64,000 bases of DNA from the NCBI GenBank assembly GCA_954871525.1, contig OX940860.1, positions 31,404,001 to 31,468,000 on the forward strand, read 5' to 3'. The DNA is from Parietaria judaica. Lineage: Eukaryota; Streptophyta; Magnoliopsida; Rosales; Urticaceae. Below the pieces are notes generated by a model. That model saw nothing but the letters and a program-made list of their open reading frames with translations, did not search any database and was not told the DNA's origin. A program made the position numbers and the translations under genes. Shown one piece after another: positions 26,201 through 38,632 of this stretch (positions are counted from its first letter, which is position 1; the number at the start of each line of letters is the position of its first letter).

Positions 26201-29200
26201 TTGGTGGAGTCTAAAAGTTCAAATCTTGTCGATAGATTACTGTCCTACGTTGCAGATTGTGATAATCTTATCAACAGGTTTGTTCTACGGGCGACATCTT
26301 TTTTTAGAATAGTTTTATATACTTAATGCTGTATTGGTTAGAGTTATTTTTCTTGTTTAGTTTATCAGTTAGATTACAATTATAATTACTTGATTATCGG
26401 AAGTTAATTCCTATAAGTTAATTATTTCTGAATGAGCTTATGCTTGAGTACAAGAAAGACTATTCTTTCTCACTGAAATTCACTCTTTTGATTGATTAAA
26501 TCAAATTTCTTCTATACATGATCTTTCTACTCACTTTTTCTTTCTTTCTTGCTTTCAGTAAACCAATTGTGCTGCTTTACATACTGAACTTCATAAAGGC
26601 ACTGTGGCAGAGAGCTCCCCAGTACATCAATATATTGGAGAGATTGGAAAAATCAGAAACATTTTGGAAAAAATTGTCTGATTCGGTTTCTTTACCTTCT
26701 GGATTTGATCCGCTATCGGAGATGGAAGCTTACAGATATCAGTGTCAATCTGCCATAATGGAAATAATGGCGTATGACTTGTTTCTAAAGAAGAAGCTTT
26801 TGCACGCCGAGTCGCAAGCAAATACAGTAAGCACCGAGAAATCAAAAGCTTCAAATCTGGGTGGTCATAAAGATATTTTGTCAAAGTGGTGGCAGAGCTC
26901 TGCGTTGGTCAATCTGATCAAGTCACTTACGTCGTTCGACTATGATGACGATTCATTTTACCTTGCAAAGGTGAACCTTTTACTCCTTTTTCGATGTTTT
27001 CCTTATATCTAAAGGTTTCCCAACATAAAATAAGCGAGCACACGAGGGTAGATGATTAATGAAACAGGAATTAAAATGTTCATATCTAAATGTAAATGTA
27101 GTTTTTATCTTCTTCTTTTCTTTTCAACATGATATCCAGGGGAATTCAATTCTACATAATATATGAACTCTGCAGGTTACAGCCAGTTTGGTTACTGTGC
27201 ATTTGATTGCAAAATTAGCTGCCGGTGATACAGGAACTTTGTCGGTATCAACCCTTGAAAAGATCAGCACCATGTCGAATAAGGTTAGCTCGTTTTCTCC
27301 ACAAACTTGTTAAATAATTTTAGGTGTGGAAATCTGTCTTAGAATTGCTTTAATTTATAAACTTTCTTTCTCTTTTTCCATTTGCAGCTAAAAAGTCACC
27401 CTGCTTTCTCTGAACTGTTGACGCAGTATTCACGGCATAATTATAGGTCAGCCTACATTTACATTTTCGGTGATTATAATCAAAAGGGCATTTGTTTGGA
27501 TAGTTATTACTTATTAGTGATTAGCTTATGGTAAGTCGACTAAGTTCATATGATATCCTCTGGTTCTTGATATATAGATATAAAAACATATTCAATGGTT
27601 TATGTTTCTAAAATCTCTTAGTTAATTTGTTTGATACATAAGCCATTTTGTTGACATGAGTGTTTAATTGGTATTGAAATTGTTTGATTTTTCTGCTCTC
27701 ATACTCTCAAATGCTGAGAAATTACTTTAAGCATCGACATGAATCAACACAAATAAGTGAAATTGTTTTTTTCTCTCACAAGATCCGACAGTTAAACATC
27801 CTCATTAAATCTCTCTATGGTCTTAACTTTCATCGTTCATGTTCCAACCTGGGTGTAAAAATATGGAAAGTTAGGGATTATTCTGTAAATGTTATTTATG
27901 CTTCAATACTATCCTCATATGTAGGAATTAGTTAGTGTAGTTATGATTATTTTGTACTTAGTAGCCTAGTATAAGATAGTCTTGTTTCTGATTAATATAA
28001 TTATCGTTACTTAAAAACCTACATAGTACGTATATATATTTATATATGTTTAAATAATTGTTCCTTTTTTATTTTCCAGTGAAGGGAAAGAACTATATAG
28101 CTTGCTGCTAAGCGATCTCTATCATCATCTTGAAGGAGAATTGAAGGGTCGCAAGATCAGCGCTGGACCATTTAAACAACTTCTCGAGTTCCTCACCGAA
28201 TCAAAACTCTTGCAATGTTACCAACATAAGAACAATAGCAACCTTTTTCCAACTTCCAAGGATGTGTATCTATACGATCCTGATCGTATAAGAGCTGATT
28301 TGGGATCAGATCTCTGGGATCATCTAGAAAGGAAGGAAATTAAGGCAATTGCAGAGAGAATGTTGCAGCACATGATGTCAGCAAATTCAATGATGCTGAT
28401 AAGAAACTCCAAACTTTGTTTCTTAAAATCTTTAATTGCGGTCTTAACCATTCACGGGAAAGATGTAAGTTCTCGAATCTAAATCCCTTTTATCAAGTTC
28501 AAACCAATTGGATTATGAGTTGATTTTCTAATTTACGAATTGTTTGGATTTAAACTAATAGCTAGAGAAAACAAAGCACGGATCATAACCTGACAAGAAA
28601 TTTGGTTGATTAAAATGTTTTTGAAGTTAGATTAATTTTAATAGCCTATTTTTCTGAGTTTCGTTTTTTTTTTTCCTTTCTTTCCCATACTGAATAGATT
28701 CCTTATATATTGTCTAATAATGCAGCCATTGGAGGAAAATATTACTGTTAGAGAAGCATGGAAGAAAGCTGTTCTACAGTGCATAGACCACGTATGCGAG
28801 AGCTTACACACCACAATAGAATCATTAGTTACGTTTATCGATATCGGTTCCGGAAACACATTTCAGTTTCTTTCAGCCGAAGCAGAACTGCTTCTCCATC
28901 TTATGAGATCTGCACAAAATAGCCTGAGCTTATCGGTTTGCACACGGGTTTTGAAAACTCTGGGTTCTGCCCTTCGAGTGTTGACCGATTTCAGGCCATC
29001 AGTTTCGGACGTTGACTTACCGATTAAGCTTTTGCTCATGCTAGTTCTTTCAACGGTTGAGTTCAGTTTTCTCAGTTCAACGGAATCCATTGAAGAGGAG
29101 GCTATAATGTCTAACGTGTTATTGGGGATTCTTCCTATTCTCTGCAGCCATATTCCTACAGTTGATCGCTGCACCCTTGCATTGACCACAGTTGACTTGA

Positions 29201-31129
29201 TTCTTGGGCGGTTTGTAACACCGAGCTCGTGGTACCCAATAATCAAGAACCACCTAAATCTGCAATATGTTATTTTGAAGCTTCAGGATAAGAACTTTCA
29301 GGAATCTGTTCCAATGATCATGAAGTTCTTGTTGACTGTAGCCCGTGTCAGAGAAGGAGCGGACATGCTTGTTAATTTAGGATTTCTTTCGTCTCTGAGA
29401 TTCTTGTTTGAGCAAAATTTGGATTCTCAAACTGAAACGGAAAATCCTCAGCAGATATGGGGAATTTCATTGGCTGTGATCACAGCTATGGTTGAATCTT
29501 TAGGCGAGAGCTCTTCATGCCGAGATATAATGCATAACGTGACACCATATTTATTTTCCGAGAAAGCGCATATAGTTTCGTATTACCTCAGATTACCTGA
29601 TTTCCCCTCTGACAATCACGAAAAGAAGAGAATTAGGGCTCAAAGGATGGGAATTTCGCTCACATCATTAAAGGAAACTGAGCATACTCTTATGCTGATG
29701 TGTGTGTTAGCTAGGCACTGGAAATCTTGGGTTAAGGCCATGAAAGAAATGGATTCTCATCTGAGAGAACAGAGCATCCATCTTTTAGCCTTCATTAGCA
29801 AAGGGACGCAACGATTGACCGACTCTTCAAAGTCAACTGCCCCTCTCTTATGTCCTCCTTTTCTCAAAGACGAATTGGATTTATGTAACAAAGCATCGTT
29901 TGTTAACAGCAGAAACGGATGGTTTGCTCTTGCGCCGCTCGGTTGTGGATCGAAGCCGAAATTCTCAACTGTTTCCTCGAAATCCACGGCTCTGATACTT
30001 AGAACCCTAGCAGCCGGAACTTCTGACGATGTTTCGCCAACGTATTTCTCTGATATCGTTTCGCTACAGATATACAGAATCACTTTCTTGCTTCTCAAGT
30101 TTCTCTGTTTACAAGCCGAGAGTGCTATTAGAAGGGCCGAGGATGTGGGTTATGTCGATCTCGCTCATTTTCCCGAGCTTCCAATGCCCGATATATTACA
30201 TGGTTTACAGGTAAATAGAAAATATTTTATGAATTTTGGAGAGATTTTATTTCAATAAAGTGCGTAAAGAAAATTATTCTACCCATTGCATGATTCCTAT
30301 GGTGCTATTTTCGTCACTCGGATGAGCATCTACAAATTTAGCAATTTATGTCATGAAACTCATTATAGCATGTCGTTTTTTTGTAACGTAGGATCAAGTG
30401 ATGAGCATCGTTTCCGAGATATGCGAGGCCACAAAACTGAAGCAGATTCCAAAAGAACTGCAAGGCTTGTGTTGCTTATTAATGCAAATAATGGAGATGG
30501 CTTTGTACTTGGAGCTTTGTGTACTTCAGATATGTGGCATGAGACCCGTTTTAGGGCGCGTCGACGATTTTTCAAAGGAAGCAAAAAAGCTGATAAGAGG
30601 TAACGATCTTTCATTGCATTCACAGATTTTCGAGACGAGATTCTCAAACCGAGTTGTTTTTTTGTTTTTTCATGCATTCACAACTTTTTCGTGAAAATAT
30701 TCCGAAAACGAGCCGCCTTTAACCATACAAAAAGAGATCCGAAAACAAGATTCTGAAGCTGATAAGGGTTTCTCTTTCGCTGCATTCACCACTTTTTCGA
30801 TAAGAGCTTCCAAAAATGAGTTATCAATACCTTCACAACTTTGTCAAAAAGAGAAAGAATTGATTTTTCATTTTGTTCACAACTTCTCCACCTGAAAGTC
30901 CAAAAATGAGTAGCTTTCCCAATGCCTTACTACTTTTTATTGCCTTCACAACTTTTCGACCACAGATTCCAAAAGATTGTTGATTTTTTTATTTATTTCT
31001 TATGATTTCTTGGTTCAATGTCTTATAGCAACGGAAGGGCACGCCTTTTTAAAAGGCTCGATGAAGTCCTTGAAACCGATAATCTCGTTCGTCTATCCTG
31101 GATTGCTACAAAATGAGGAGCTTTCGTAA
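17222..31129 (+). CDS. NUP188: Nucleoporin NUP188, 32 exons
   Basis: Scaffold nucleoporin of the inner ring of the nuclear pore, an alpha-helical solenoid of the Nup188/Nup192/Nup205 family. Reconstructed exons: 17222-17335, 17427-17600, 17744-17839, 18049-18118, 18195-18328, 18435-18575, 18666-18823, 19067-19235, 19328-19426, 19534-19611, 19792-19851, 19946-20103, 20489-20690, 21282-21401, 21667-21752, 21867-21971, 22345-22416, 22782-22867, 23088-23236, 23624-23767, 23847-23954, 24116-24274, 25507-25611, 25736-25846, 26096-26277, 26559-26970, 27176-27283, 27388-27446, 28080-28464, 28726-30210, 30392-30599, 31029-31129. All are GT-AG and join in frame into about 1945 aa, the family's usual size. 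The N-terminus (MANPSPKSLDPSLWWESFSL) and LDEVQSYILVERS fit plant NUP188 rather than NUP205. The large exon 30 encodes 495 residues of the C-terminal solenoid; the protein ends LLQNEELS. Exon 20 uses a weak donor (GTCTCA). Intron 22 holds a 794-bp MITE. Exon borders were placed by eye, so a few could shift by some bases. Confidence 0.87.
24550..25343. mobile_element. Mutator-type MITE with long TIRs inside NUP188 intron 22
   Basis: A 794-bp palindromic element. The ends begin GGGTTAATTGCGGCAATAA and finish in the near-inverse. Inverted similarity extends for roughly 270 bp from each end (for example CAAATGGACTGCCAACT on the left and AGTTGGCAGTCCATTTG on the right). It is flanked by an exact 9-bp direct repeat TAACAACAT (24541-24549 and 25344-25352), the size expected for Mutator-like elements. 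It has no coding capacity and lies wholly within intron 22, leaving the splice sites untouched. Confidence 0.85.
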
Positions 31130-32639
31130 GAAAGGCTGTGGACATGGATGAATATTAGAACAAGATTGGGACAAATTGGTAAGAATACCAAAATGTCTTT
31201 ATCTGATTATAACATTTTTATATGCTTATAATAGAGGAAATGAAAAATCTAGGGAAAGAAAAAATCAATGTAGAAATATTTAAAAATAAATTATTTAATT
31301 AATGTGGCATTTTCTTGGAGCCATCCTCTTCTCTTTTTTTTTTTTTTAATGTTTTTTCCCCAAGGGAATTAGGGATTAGATTTAAAAAATCCCATGGCAC
31401 ATTTTGAGGCGATGTATTATGGTATGTATAAATATACATCCCATTTATATATATATATATATATTATGTGCCATTATAATATTATAATATTAATAGTAAA
31501 ATATGTAAATACTATACATATATATGTGTGTAAATACTACTCATATATACTTAGGATGCATATATAGTCAAAGGCCAAACGGGTAGCATAAGCTGCCCAT
31601 GCCAATGCTTCTTGTGCCCGGGTTGGCGCGGTCATGGGCAGCCTGCTCTGGCTGCCCATTTGTTGTTTTTTCTGCTCTCTTAATTTTTATAAATAAGCAA
31701 TTGGCATACATAACTACCCGCGGAAGAAAAATGCATGTCGGATTTGCCAATCCGTGTCTCGCCCGACTCGTTTCCGTTACTATGTACGTACACATACCAT
31801 ACATGTACATTCAATTAAATCTGGTATGGTATGTGTATATATACGCCATTTTCTATGTACACATTATGTAAATGTATATATATGCTCCTTTTTGAGGGGC
31901 CCGATGATTTTAACTTTATAGCATCTAGTAGGAGCGTAGATGGCTCGATTGCTGATTGGCATGCCTGCAATAATTACATTGACTTAGTCGTTGTATTGTA
32001 TATATATTATTTGTATTTTAATTATTCCTGCTTCTCTTTCCATTAAAAATAAAAATAAAAATTCATGGCTTGCTAATGGGAATCGTAAGACATTAATTAT
32101 ATTTAGGGATTAGGACTAGGGTTACCCCTAAGCTATTGAGTTTTGTTTTTTGTGGTTCCTAGTTTAAGTTTGGAATATAATCGATAGCCAAAAGTGCTTA
32201 TTTGAGAGGCCAAGCAATAAAAATACCCTTATTGGTTTATGAGATTTTTTTTTCTTATTCGTTAAATTGATTTTACTTTGCAGGGAATATTTACTCTATG
32301 ATTACGGTTTATTAATAAGAAATCAGATGCTTAACTAATAAGATTAGATTAGATTACAAATATAATGTTTCGGTTTTCAATTATATTAAGATTAAAAAGC
32401 CTTAAAAAAATCGATTCCATTTTTCTTAAAATAATTTGACCATGGAGACCGAGGTCCGAAATTCTAGATCTTTATGGATTCTTTTTTTGGGGGCCCACAT
32501 AAATCTCAGCGTAACTTCTCTAGTGAATTCGAATACCGACAAAACCTTAAGTTGGCCCATGGGCCAAACCTCGTTATCTGGATCATACTGATTAGTTGAT
32601 AAAGAGACTTGATTATAGACATTTCACATATATAAAGTA
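31130..32639. other. Intergenic DNA downstream of NUP188
   Basis: 3' flank of NUP188, then AT-rich DNA with TA-rich microsatellite tracts (31445-31465, 31500-31560). No gene was recognised. The segment 32395-32525, containing ATTTGACCATGGAGAC, is similar to 41130-41255 upstream of the second cyclophilin and marks the left part of a segmental duplication. Confidence 0.5.
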
Positions 32640-33328
32640 ACGGGGTGAAAATTTTGTAACCATTTTCCCGTTTTGTCCTGGTTCCGGTCCCGGAACGGTT
32701 TTTAAAAAAATTAGGGAAATTTAGTTTGAAAGTGGGAACCGGTACTTCCCGGTTCACAGTTTATGGAACCGGGAACCAGAACCGGTACCAGAAGCCAAAT
32801 TTCTCCGTTTTTGGTGCCGGTTCCGGTTTTAAACTACATGTAGTTTTAGATGTTTTCATATTATGTCGTTTTTAAATATTTTGTATATTTATTGTAGTTT
32901 TTGGGTTTTATGTCGTTTTTTTATGACGTAAACTACATGTAGTTTTCGTTATTAGGGTTTATTATTTCCCATTTTCCATTCTCGACCCTTTCAATATCTT
33001 TTTCTCTCTCTCTCATCCATCACGACATCATCTTCTTTTCTTCGCCGAGAACCCTCCACCGTCGATTACATGTCTTCGTCTCCAAACTAAAAGATCTCGC
33101 TCGTAAGCACAATCTATGTCTCGTGTTAGCTTTTGTTCCGGCCATTGATTTTTGTCTCGTGTTAAGTACCGAATTTTTTCACGAATCTTTTCTTACTTAT
33201 TCCCGGTTCCTTTTTTTTTTTAAGGAAATTTACAACCGGAACCGGGAACCGGTGCCGAAAATAAAAATCCCAAAATTTTAAGATAGGTACAAAAAACAAA
33301 TAATTTCCCGGTTCCGCTTTCACCCCTA
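32640..33328. mobile_element. hAT-like non-autonomous element rich in GGTTCC/ACCGG words
   Basis: About 689 bp. The right end reads TAGGGGTGAAAGCGG in reverse; the left end is ACGGGGTGAAAAT, with the first bases diverged. A direct repeat ATATAAAGTA lies at both sides (32630-32639 and 33329-33338), part of which is presumably an 8-bp hAT target duplication. Subterminal regions are full of CCGGTTCC and GGAACCGG motifs in both orientations. The centre (32940-33120) has gene-leader-like CT-rich sequence, perhaps captured. Confidence 0.7.
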
Positions 33329-33667
33329 ATATAAAGTACAAAATTGTTATATAAAAAAAATGTTATGGAAAATATGAATATTCTTGTTGCATTTCTAGCC
33401 ATTTCACATTTTTAGCATCTATATGGAATTAGGACAAACAAATATCATTATATCAATAATACTTACGACATAATAAATATTTTTCTATTTACCTCTTATT
33501 TTGATATTTAAGAGAATTTGAATGAATCACAATAAATAATACAATATAATATTATATCAACAGATATTTTTCTTCCTTCTATTTAAAATAGTGGTATACA
33601 AATTTCCGAAGTGCAATAGTTTGTCTTTAGCTCTCAGTCACTACTTTTGAAATTTCTCTTAACCAAG

Positions 33668-34625
33668 GTTCAAATGCCCATTTTTGTCGATGAATCGGTT
33701 GCCGATTCGAGGATTATCGACAGATTTTTGAGGATTATTGATAAAAAAAAAAATATTACTAAAATTGTAGCTTATCTTTGCTGACACTTATCGATGATTA
33801 TCGATGAAAAATCGCTACAATCTTTTTAAGAATATATTTACTAAGTTTACATACGTAAATAAAATATAGTCTCACTCTCACATATGTAAATACTTAAATA
33901 AAATGGCGTGCTCAAACATAAGAAAATAAAAACAAGATCAAAAGATATTACATAATTTGATAATACACATAATTAACTATTTGACTTTGTGGATAAGTCT
34001 CACATGGAGCAAATATAAATGTATAAAAAAATGCACATTTATTTGGATTTGGAAAGTTCCACATGGAACAAATATAAATGTATAAAAAAAATGCACATTT
34101 ATTTGGATTTGGAAAGTTCCACATGGAACAAATTCAAAGAAAAACAATAACAATGCTAGTATATAAATAACAATCTTCATGTCTAAACTCAAGAAACTCA
34201 ACATACATATCTAGGCATTTATTAAATGCCTAGATAACATTTGTATCTATCTTGATTAATCCCCAAAATGCCTTACCCGGGTTAATACCCGGATGGCAAT
34301 TTTTTTAAAAAAAAAAAAACCCGGATCCGGATATTAATTATCCCGGATATCAAAATATCCGGGTATTTAAAAAAAAAATTATTTTGATCTGGGCCGTTTG
34401 ATCATCAAGATCAACGGCCGAGAAAATAGATAAATAATAAAATATAAAAAACACTAACCCAGATCCGGATCAGTCCGGGATTTTTTTTCCCGGACTGGTC
34501 CGTATCCGGGTTTTTTTTTAAAAAAAAATTATAACCCGGATGGGTTTTTGACTAGGATTTTGGGGACTAATCTTGATACTTGCTAGTAGCTCACACAAAG
34601 TTAAATCATGAAAAAGTATCGAAAC
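33668..34625 (+). repeat. Dispersed repeat (family B, copy 2), interrupted by a nested MITE
   Basis: Same family and orientation as 14772-15345. It contains an internal tandem duplication of about 60 bp (34010-34130, with ATGCACATTTATTTGGATTT twice) and is split at 34257-34569 by a hAT-type MITE. The sequence continues normally on both sides of the insertion, ending near GAAAAAGTATC. Confidence 0.75.
34257..34569. mobile_element. Nested 313-bp hAT-type MITE
   Basis: TIRs are TAATCCCCAAAAT and, from the right in reverse, TAGTCCCCAAAAT. They are flanked by an exact 8-bp target duplication ATCTTGAT (34249-34256 and 34570-34577). The interior is filled with CCCGGATCCGG and ATATCCGGGT palindromes. 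The uninterrupted site is preserved in the family B copy at 14772-15345, which confirms the insertion boundaries. Confidence 0.88.
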
Positions 34626-35086
34626 GGCAAATATTTGCATGAAATGTCTGCCGATGACTACTCGGCAAACGAAAATTCGAACCCAACTCTTAACCATATT
34701 TTAATTATATATGAATAAATATATATGCTTCTTAGAAATATATAATTATATATAATTAATTTATGGGCTCTATATCCATATAGCCAAACTAGAAAAACTA
34801 TTTTGCAAAATAACCAACCTTTTGATTAATATTGCCAAATAGCCAATCAACCACATTAATAAATCACGAAAGACCGTATTACCCTTGTATTAACGTGTAT
34901 TAACTAAGTTAATTTGTTTAAAAACAAATTAAATTTTTGTTAAAATTTTAATCACCATTTTTTATTTTTAAACAAATTAACTCAGTTAATACACGTTAAT
35001 ATAGATTTTCTGTAAACACAAGTAAATGTTCTTATTTTTAAGAAAAATTAACTTTGTTAATACACGTTAATATGTTAAAAGGGTAT
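34626..35086. other. AT-rich intergenic DNA with TTAACxxxGTTAATACACG words
   Basis: No gene. Repeated TTAATACACGTTAATA words in both orientations (34900-35075) suggest an old small fold-back repeat. The tail GGCTATTTGGC at 35922 resembles AATAGCCAA near 34850, so the solo LTR at 35087 may have landed inside this repeat. Confidence 0.4.
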
Positions 35087-35844
35087 TGTAGAGGGCGATT
35101 TTCACCACCCTTTTCCAGTCACAAAGACAATCACCAAATAACAAATAAACAATAGTAAATGATGAATATCTCTGTTTTATTATATTTTCCGAAATGAGCT
35201 CGGTTTTCTTCCGTTGAATAGCTGGACAGATGAAGGATCATGAACATCAATTCTCTCTATTTCCTTAGCCTATTCTATTACAAGACTTCTTTCTCTCTTT
35301 CCGGGCCTTTTTTCTCTATTTTTCCGAACCTTTACAAATGAGGCTTATCTTGCCTTTTATAGAGTTTACAATGCCTTTTCCTCGCATCTTTCCCGCCTTT
35401 TTCTTTTTAATCATTCACCTCTGGCGTGATTTGAGGGCAGCATGGTAAATCCTTGCTTTATGTCACTTCCGAGCAGGCTGCCGTTATGGGTAGGTGCGCC
35501 CCATTAAATGCGCATCCCGTCAGCCGTCATTCGGCTCTGCAAGCCTAGTCGCCGGTGTTCTCATCGAGTGAGTAGGTCGGCTTCATTAAATGCACGTCTC
35601 GTCAAGGGTTATTCGACCATGCACAATCATCATGACGAAATTCCTCGTCGGGTGTGATGGGACGCTTCGTCGCAACTTGCTCTCGCGTGGTTGCGTCTCC
35701 TCGTGGATGAACCTCCTCGGGGGTATTCTTCCTCGGGGATGTTCCTCCTCGGGTTACGAACTTCCTCGCCTCCTCTCATGTCGTTTATGGACCAAACGAC
35801 ACGAGTTGTGTTGAGGATGAATTTGACCAAATCCGACCTTAACA
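35087..35844 (-). mobile_element. Solo LTR (family C), minus orientation
   Basis: 758 bp, beginning TGTAGAGGGCGATTTTCACC on the plus strand and ending CCGACCTTAACA. Read on the minus strand it is therefore TGTTAAGG...CTCTACA with the canonical TG...CA ends. An exact 5-bp target duplication GGTAT lies at 35082-35086 and 35845-35849, as left by LTR-retrotransposon integrase. No internal region, primer-binding site or coding part follows, so it is a solo LTR formed by recombination. The other copy is at 39904. Confidence 0.88.
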
Positions 35845-35983
35845 GGTATTATAGGTATAAAACATGTTATTAAATAGCCACCTCATCAATTTGACTATTT
35901 TGCAAAGAAAAAGAAAAAGTTGGCTATTTGGCTAATCAAACGTTTCAATTTGACTATTAATAGTCATTTCTCTTAATTTATTA

Positions 35984-36452
35984 GGGTTAATGACGGCAGA
36001 AATACCCAAAGTTTGGTCAAAGAATCCTTCGTGTACCCAAAGTTTAAAAGTGGTGGCATAAGTACCCAAAGTCACATTTTGGGCGTTGACCACTTCATTC
36101 TCGTAACGCAATTAACTTACCCGTTAACTCTGGCTACGTGGACAAATTTGTTTTGTTAAGTTTATTCATTAGAGGTTCAATTAGTTATATTAAATTGTAC
36201 TAATTAGGAGTTTAATTTGTTATTTTGTCGTAAACGAGGCTGATTTGGGCTCATTCATGTGACAAATATTGTTATGTCAGCAACCCACGTTTGTCCGCGT
36301 GGCCAGAGTTGACGGGTAAGTTAACGGCGTTACGAGAATGGAGTGGTCAACTCCCCAAATGCGACTTTGGGTATTTTTACCATCACTTTTAAACTTTGGG
36401 TACACGAGAGGTTCTTTGACTAAACTTTGGGTATTTTCGCCGTTATTAACCC
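35984..36452. mobile_element. Mutator-type MITE (family D, copy 1)
   Basis: 469 bp with TIRs of roughly 180 bp beginning GGGTTAATGACGGCA and ending TATTTTCGCCGTTATTAACCC. The exact 9-bp target duplication AATTTATTA is at 35975-35983 and 36453-36461. It has no coding capacity. It sits about 100 bp upstream of the conserved promoter block of the cyclophilin gene at 36716. Confidence 0.9.
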
Positions 36453-36546
36453 AATTTATTATACCGGGTATATGCCATTTCTCTCTCTAGTCTAAACACC
36501 TCGGATTCTAAACCTAACCCTAGTCAAAATCTAAACTACCAAGCCC

Positions 36547-36621
36547 AACCACGGTTAAACATCAGATCGTGCCACGTGTATTGATCCAACGCTCGAGAAT
36601 AGAACAAAGACCATATATAAA
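36547..36621 (+). promoter_or_regulatory. Core promoter of the first cyclophilin gene
   Basis: In order: AACCACGGTTAA (36547-36558), GATCGTGCCACGTG (36565-36578, an ACGT-core G-box-like element) and TATATAAA (36614-36621), 95 bp before the start codon. The first and second motifs recur in the same order before the cyclophilin-derived chimera at 59.4 kb. A relative of the first (AACCACCGTTAA) precedes the second cyclophilin. Factor binding is inferred from motif resemblance only. Confidence 0.6.
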
Positions 36622-36715
36622 CCCACCGCTCGGATCGAGTTTCTTACCAGGTCTCTCTTTCTCTCTCCTTCATTTCTCACTCACCGAATACTCAAAGTTC
36701 GAAACCCTAGCTCCC

Positions 36716-37234
36716 ATGGCGAACCCTAAGGTCTTCTTCGACATGACCATCGGCGGTACTCCGGCCGGGAGGATCGTGATGGACCTCTACGCCGACACCA
36801 CGCCGAAGACGGCCGAGAACTTCCGTGCGCTCTGCACCGGCGAGAAGGGCAAGGGCAAGTGCGGCAAGCCACTCCACTTCAAGGGATCGTCGTTCCACCG
36901 CGTGATCCCGGGCTTCATGTGCCAGGGAGGAGATTTCACCGCCGGGAATGGCACCGGCGGCGAGTCGATCTACGGCGCCAAGTTCGCCGATGAGAACTTC
37001 ATCAAGAAGCACACCGGTCCTGGAATCCTCTCCATGGCCAACGCCGGTCCCGGAACCAACGGATCTCAGTTCTTCATCTGCACCGCCAAGACCGAGTGGC
37101 TCGACGGCAAGCACGTCGTCTTCGGTCAGATCGTTGAAGGCATGGACGTCGTCAAGGCCATCGAGAAGGTCGGGTCGCAGTCTGGAAGGTGCTCCAAGCC
37201 TGTCGTCATCGCCGACTGTGGCCAGCTCGCCTGA
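36716..37234 (+). CDS. Cytosolic cyclophilin (peptidyl-prolyl cis-trans isomerase), copy 1
   Basis: Intronless gene for a 172-aa single-domain cyclophilin, the standard length of plant cytosolic cyclophilin A types. It isomerises X-Pro peptide bonds and would bind cyclosporin A. Visible landmarks are the plant-specific insertion around residues 45-53 (KGKGKCGKP), the active-site segment [15 protein letters not shown] with Arg62, [20 protein letters not shown] with Trp128, and the end CGQLA. Cys40 and Cys168, proposed as a redox pair in plant homologues, are both present. Translation is assigned to ATG 36716 (context CCCATGGC), not the upstream in-frame ATG 36569, which lies before the TATA box. 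Codon use is strongly GC-ending, unlike the surroundings, as expected for a highly expressed gene. Confidence 0.96.
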   Translation: MANPKVFFDMTIGGTPAGRIVMDLYADTTPKTAENFRALCTGEKGKGKCGKPLHFKGSSFHRVIPGFMCQGGDFTAGNGTGGESIYGAKFADENFIKKHTGPGILSMANAGPGTNGSQFFICTAKTEWLDGKHVVFGQIVEGMDVVKAIEKVGSQSGRCSKPVVIADCGQLA

Positions 37235-38632
37235 GGGTCGAATCTCTTACCCTAATCTAGCTGTTTGTTTGTGTCGTTGTCGTTTCGATTAGGGTTTCGG
37301 TACTTGTCTGTGTCTTTCGCTTTTCAAATTTGGGGATTTAACGAGGTGGGCTCTGTATGGATTTGGATGAGACTTTATCTTTTGTCGCTTGAAATAAAAT
37401 GTTAGGATTGTTATGTGTTGATGTTTGTTTTTATATATGTTTATTTATCTGATATCACTTGAATGCGTATGATATATTATAATATGGAGATTTGACTTAT
37501 AATAATCAGATTAACTTATATATCTTTTTGGTTGATCTTAGCTTATGTATGGTGAGCAGTGATGATAATGAATTATCGGAATTCTTGATTCCTTCTACCC
37601 ATTTCCGAAAGGGTAAACATAAAATTAATAATTGTTGGTAAAGAGAGTGGTTCTTGAATTGTTTTCTTTGTTAATATCATCGTATATATGACATAGATGG
37701 TTAGGTAATATCTCTATGAAAGGGTGTGAAAATGAATGGTGTCGAGAACCACTTTGCTCTGATATTTATGTGGCGTGCCAACGTCGCTTACTAGTTAGGT
37801 TGGTATGGCGTGCCCTAATCATGGTCTTTTGTGGGCCCTAATTACTCATTTGTTTTTCAATTTTGACCCGTCTGAGCTCGTTAGTGGCCCAAGGCGGGGT
37901 CTTTTTGGCCATGAAATTGGAACTGAGTCTGGGAGAGGGCTTCTAAAGCTTAGGAATGCCGGGTCTTCGGAAGCTTGGTTCCGAGTCAAGTCTAGAGATA
38001 TGAGAGTGTACCACTTCACCAGGCACTTACTGGAGTGTATTAATTCCAACGGGTGTAATAAAAACCTGAGAATTTGATCGATTTTAAAAAATTGCAACCC
38101 TATTAAAATTAGGTTGAATCGGGATCGTTTTGAAAAAATGTATGTTGATGAAGAGGTTAAAAAATTCGGAACCCTTATCAGTGGTTACCCAAATTAGGAT
38201 TTTCAATAAGTGCATTTAGAATCTTATACAATTAATATATTGATTAATCTTTCCAAGGAAAAGATTTCGATGCAATTCATGATTTTTTTAAGTGTAACGA
38301 GGACTAGATGGTTGTCTTCTTAAACAATTAACAAATTCACGATTTTTTAATATAAATCATATGATTAAATCACCTTCTTGGCAAGGTGACCCTCGAAGGT
38401 TAGTCGACTTGTTTAACGGATGAGAAAAAATGTATTTGTTTATCCAATTTTTAATTTTTAATTTTTTCAATCAATCAGATTTTCATAGTGAAATAATGTG
38501 CATACACAAGACTTGTTTGACTAGGTTGATGAGGACTAGATATAGACACCCACAATCGACCCTTATCTATATGAACACCAAATAGGTCGGAGAAAGAGAA
38601 GGCCACGTCAGATCCATGCCCAATGCTCCTAT
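37235..38632. other. Intergenic DNA after the first cyclophilin gene
   Basis: Probable 3' untranslated region to about 37420, then AT-rich DNA. A less AT-rich stretch at 37740-38060 contains an 83-90 codon frame on each strand, but neither shows a recognisable domain or codon bias. No gene is supported. Confidence 0.45.
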
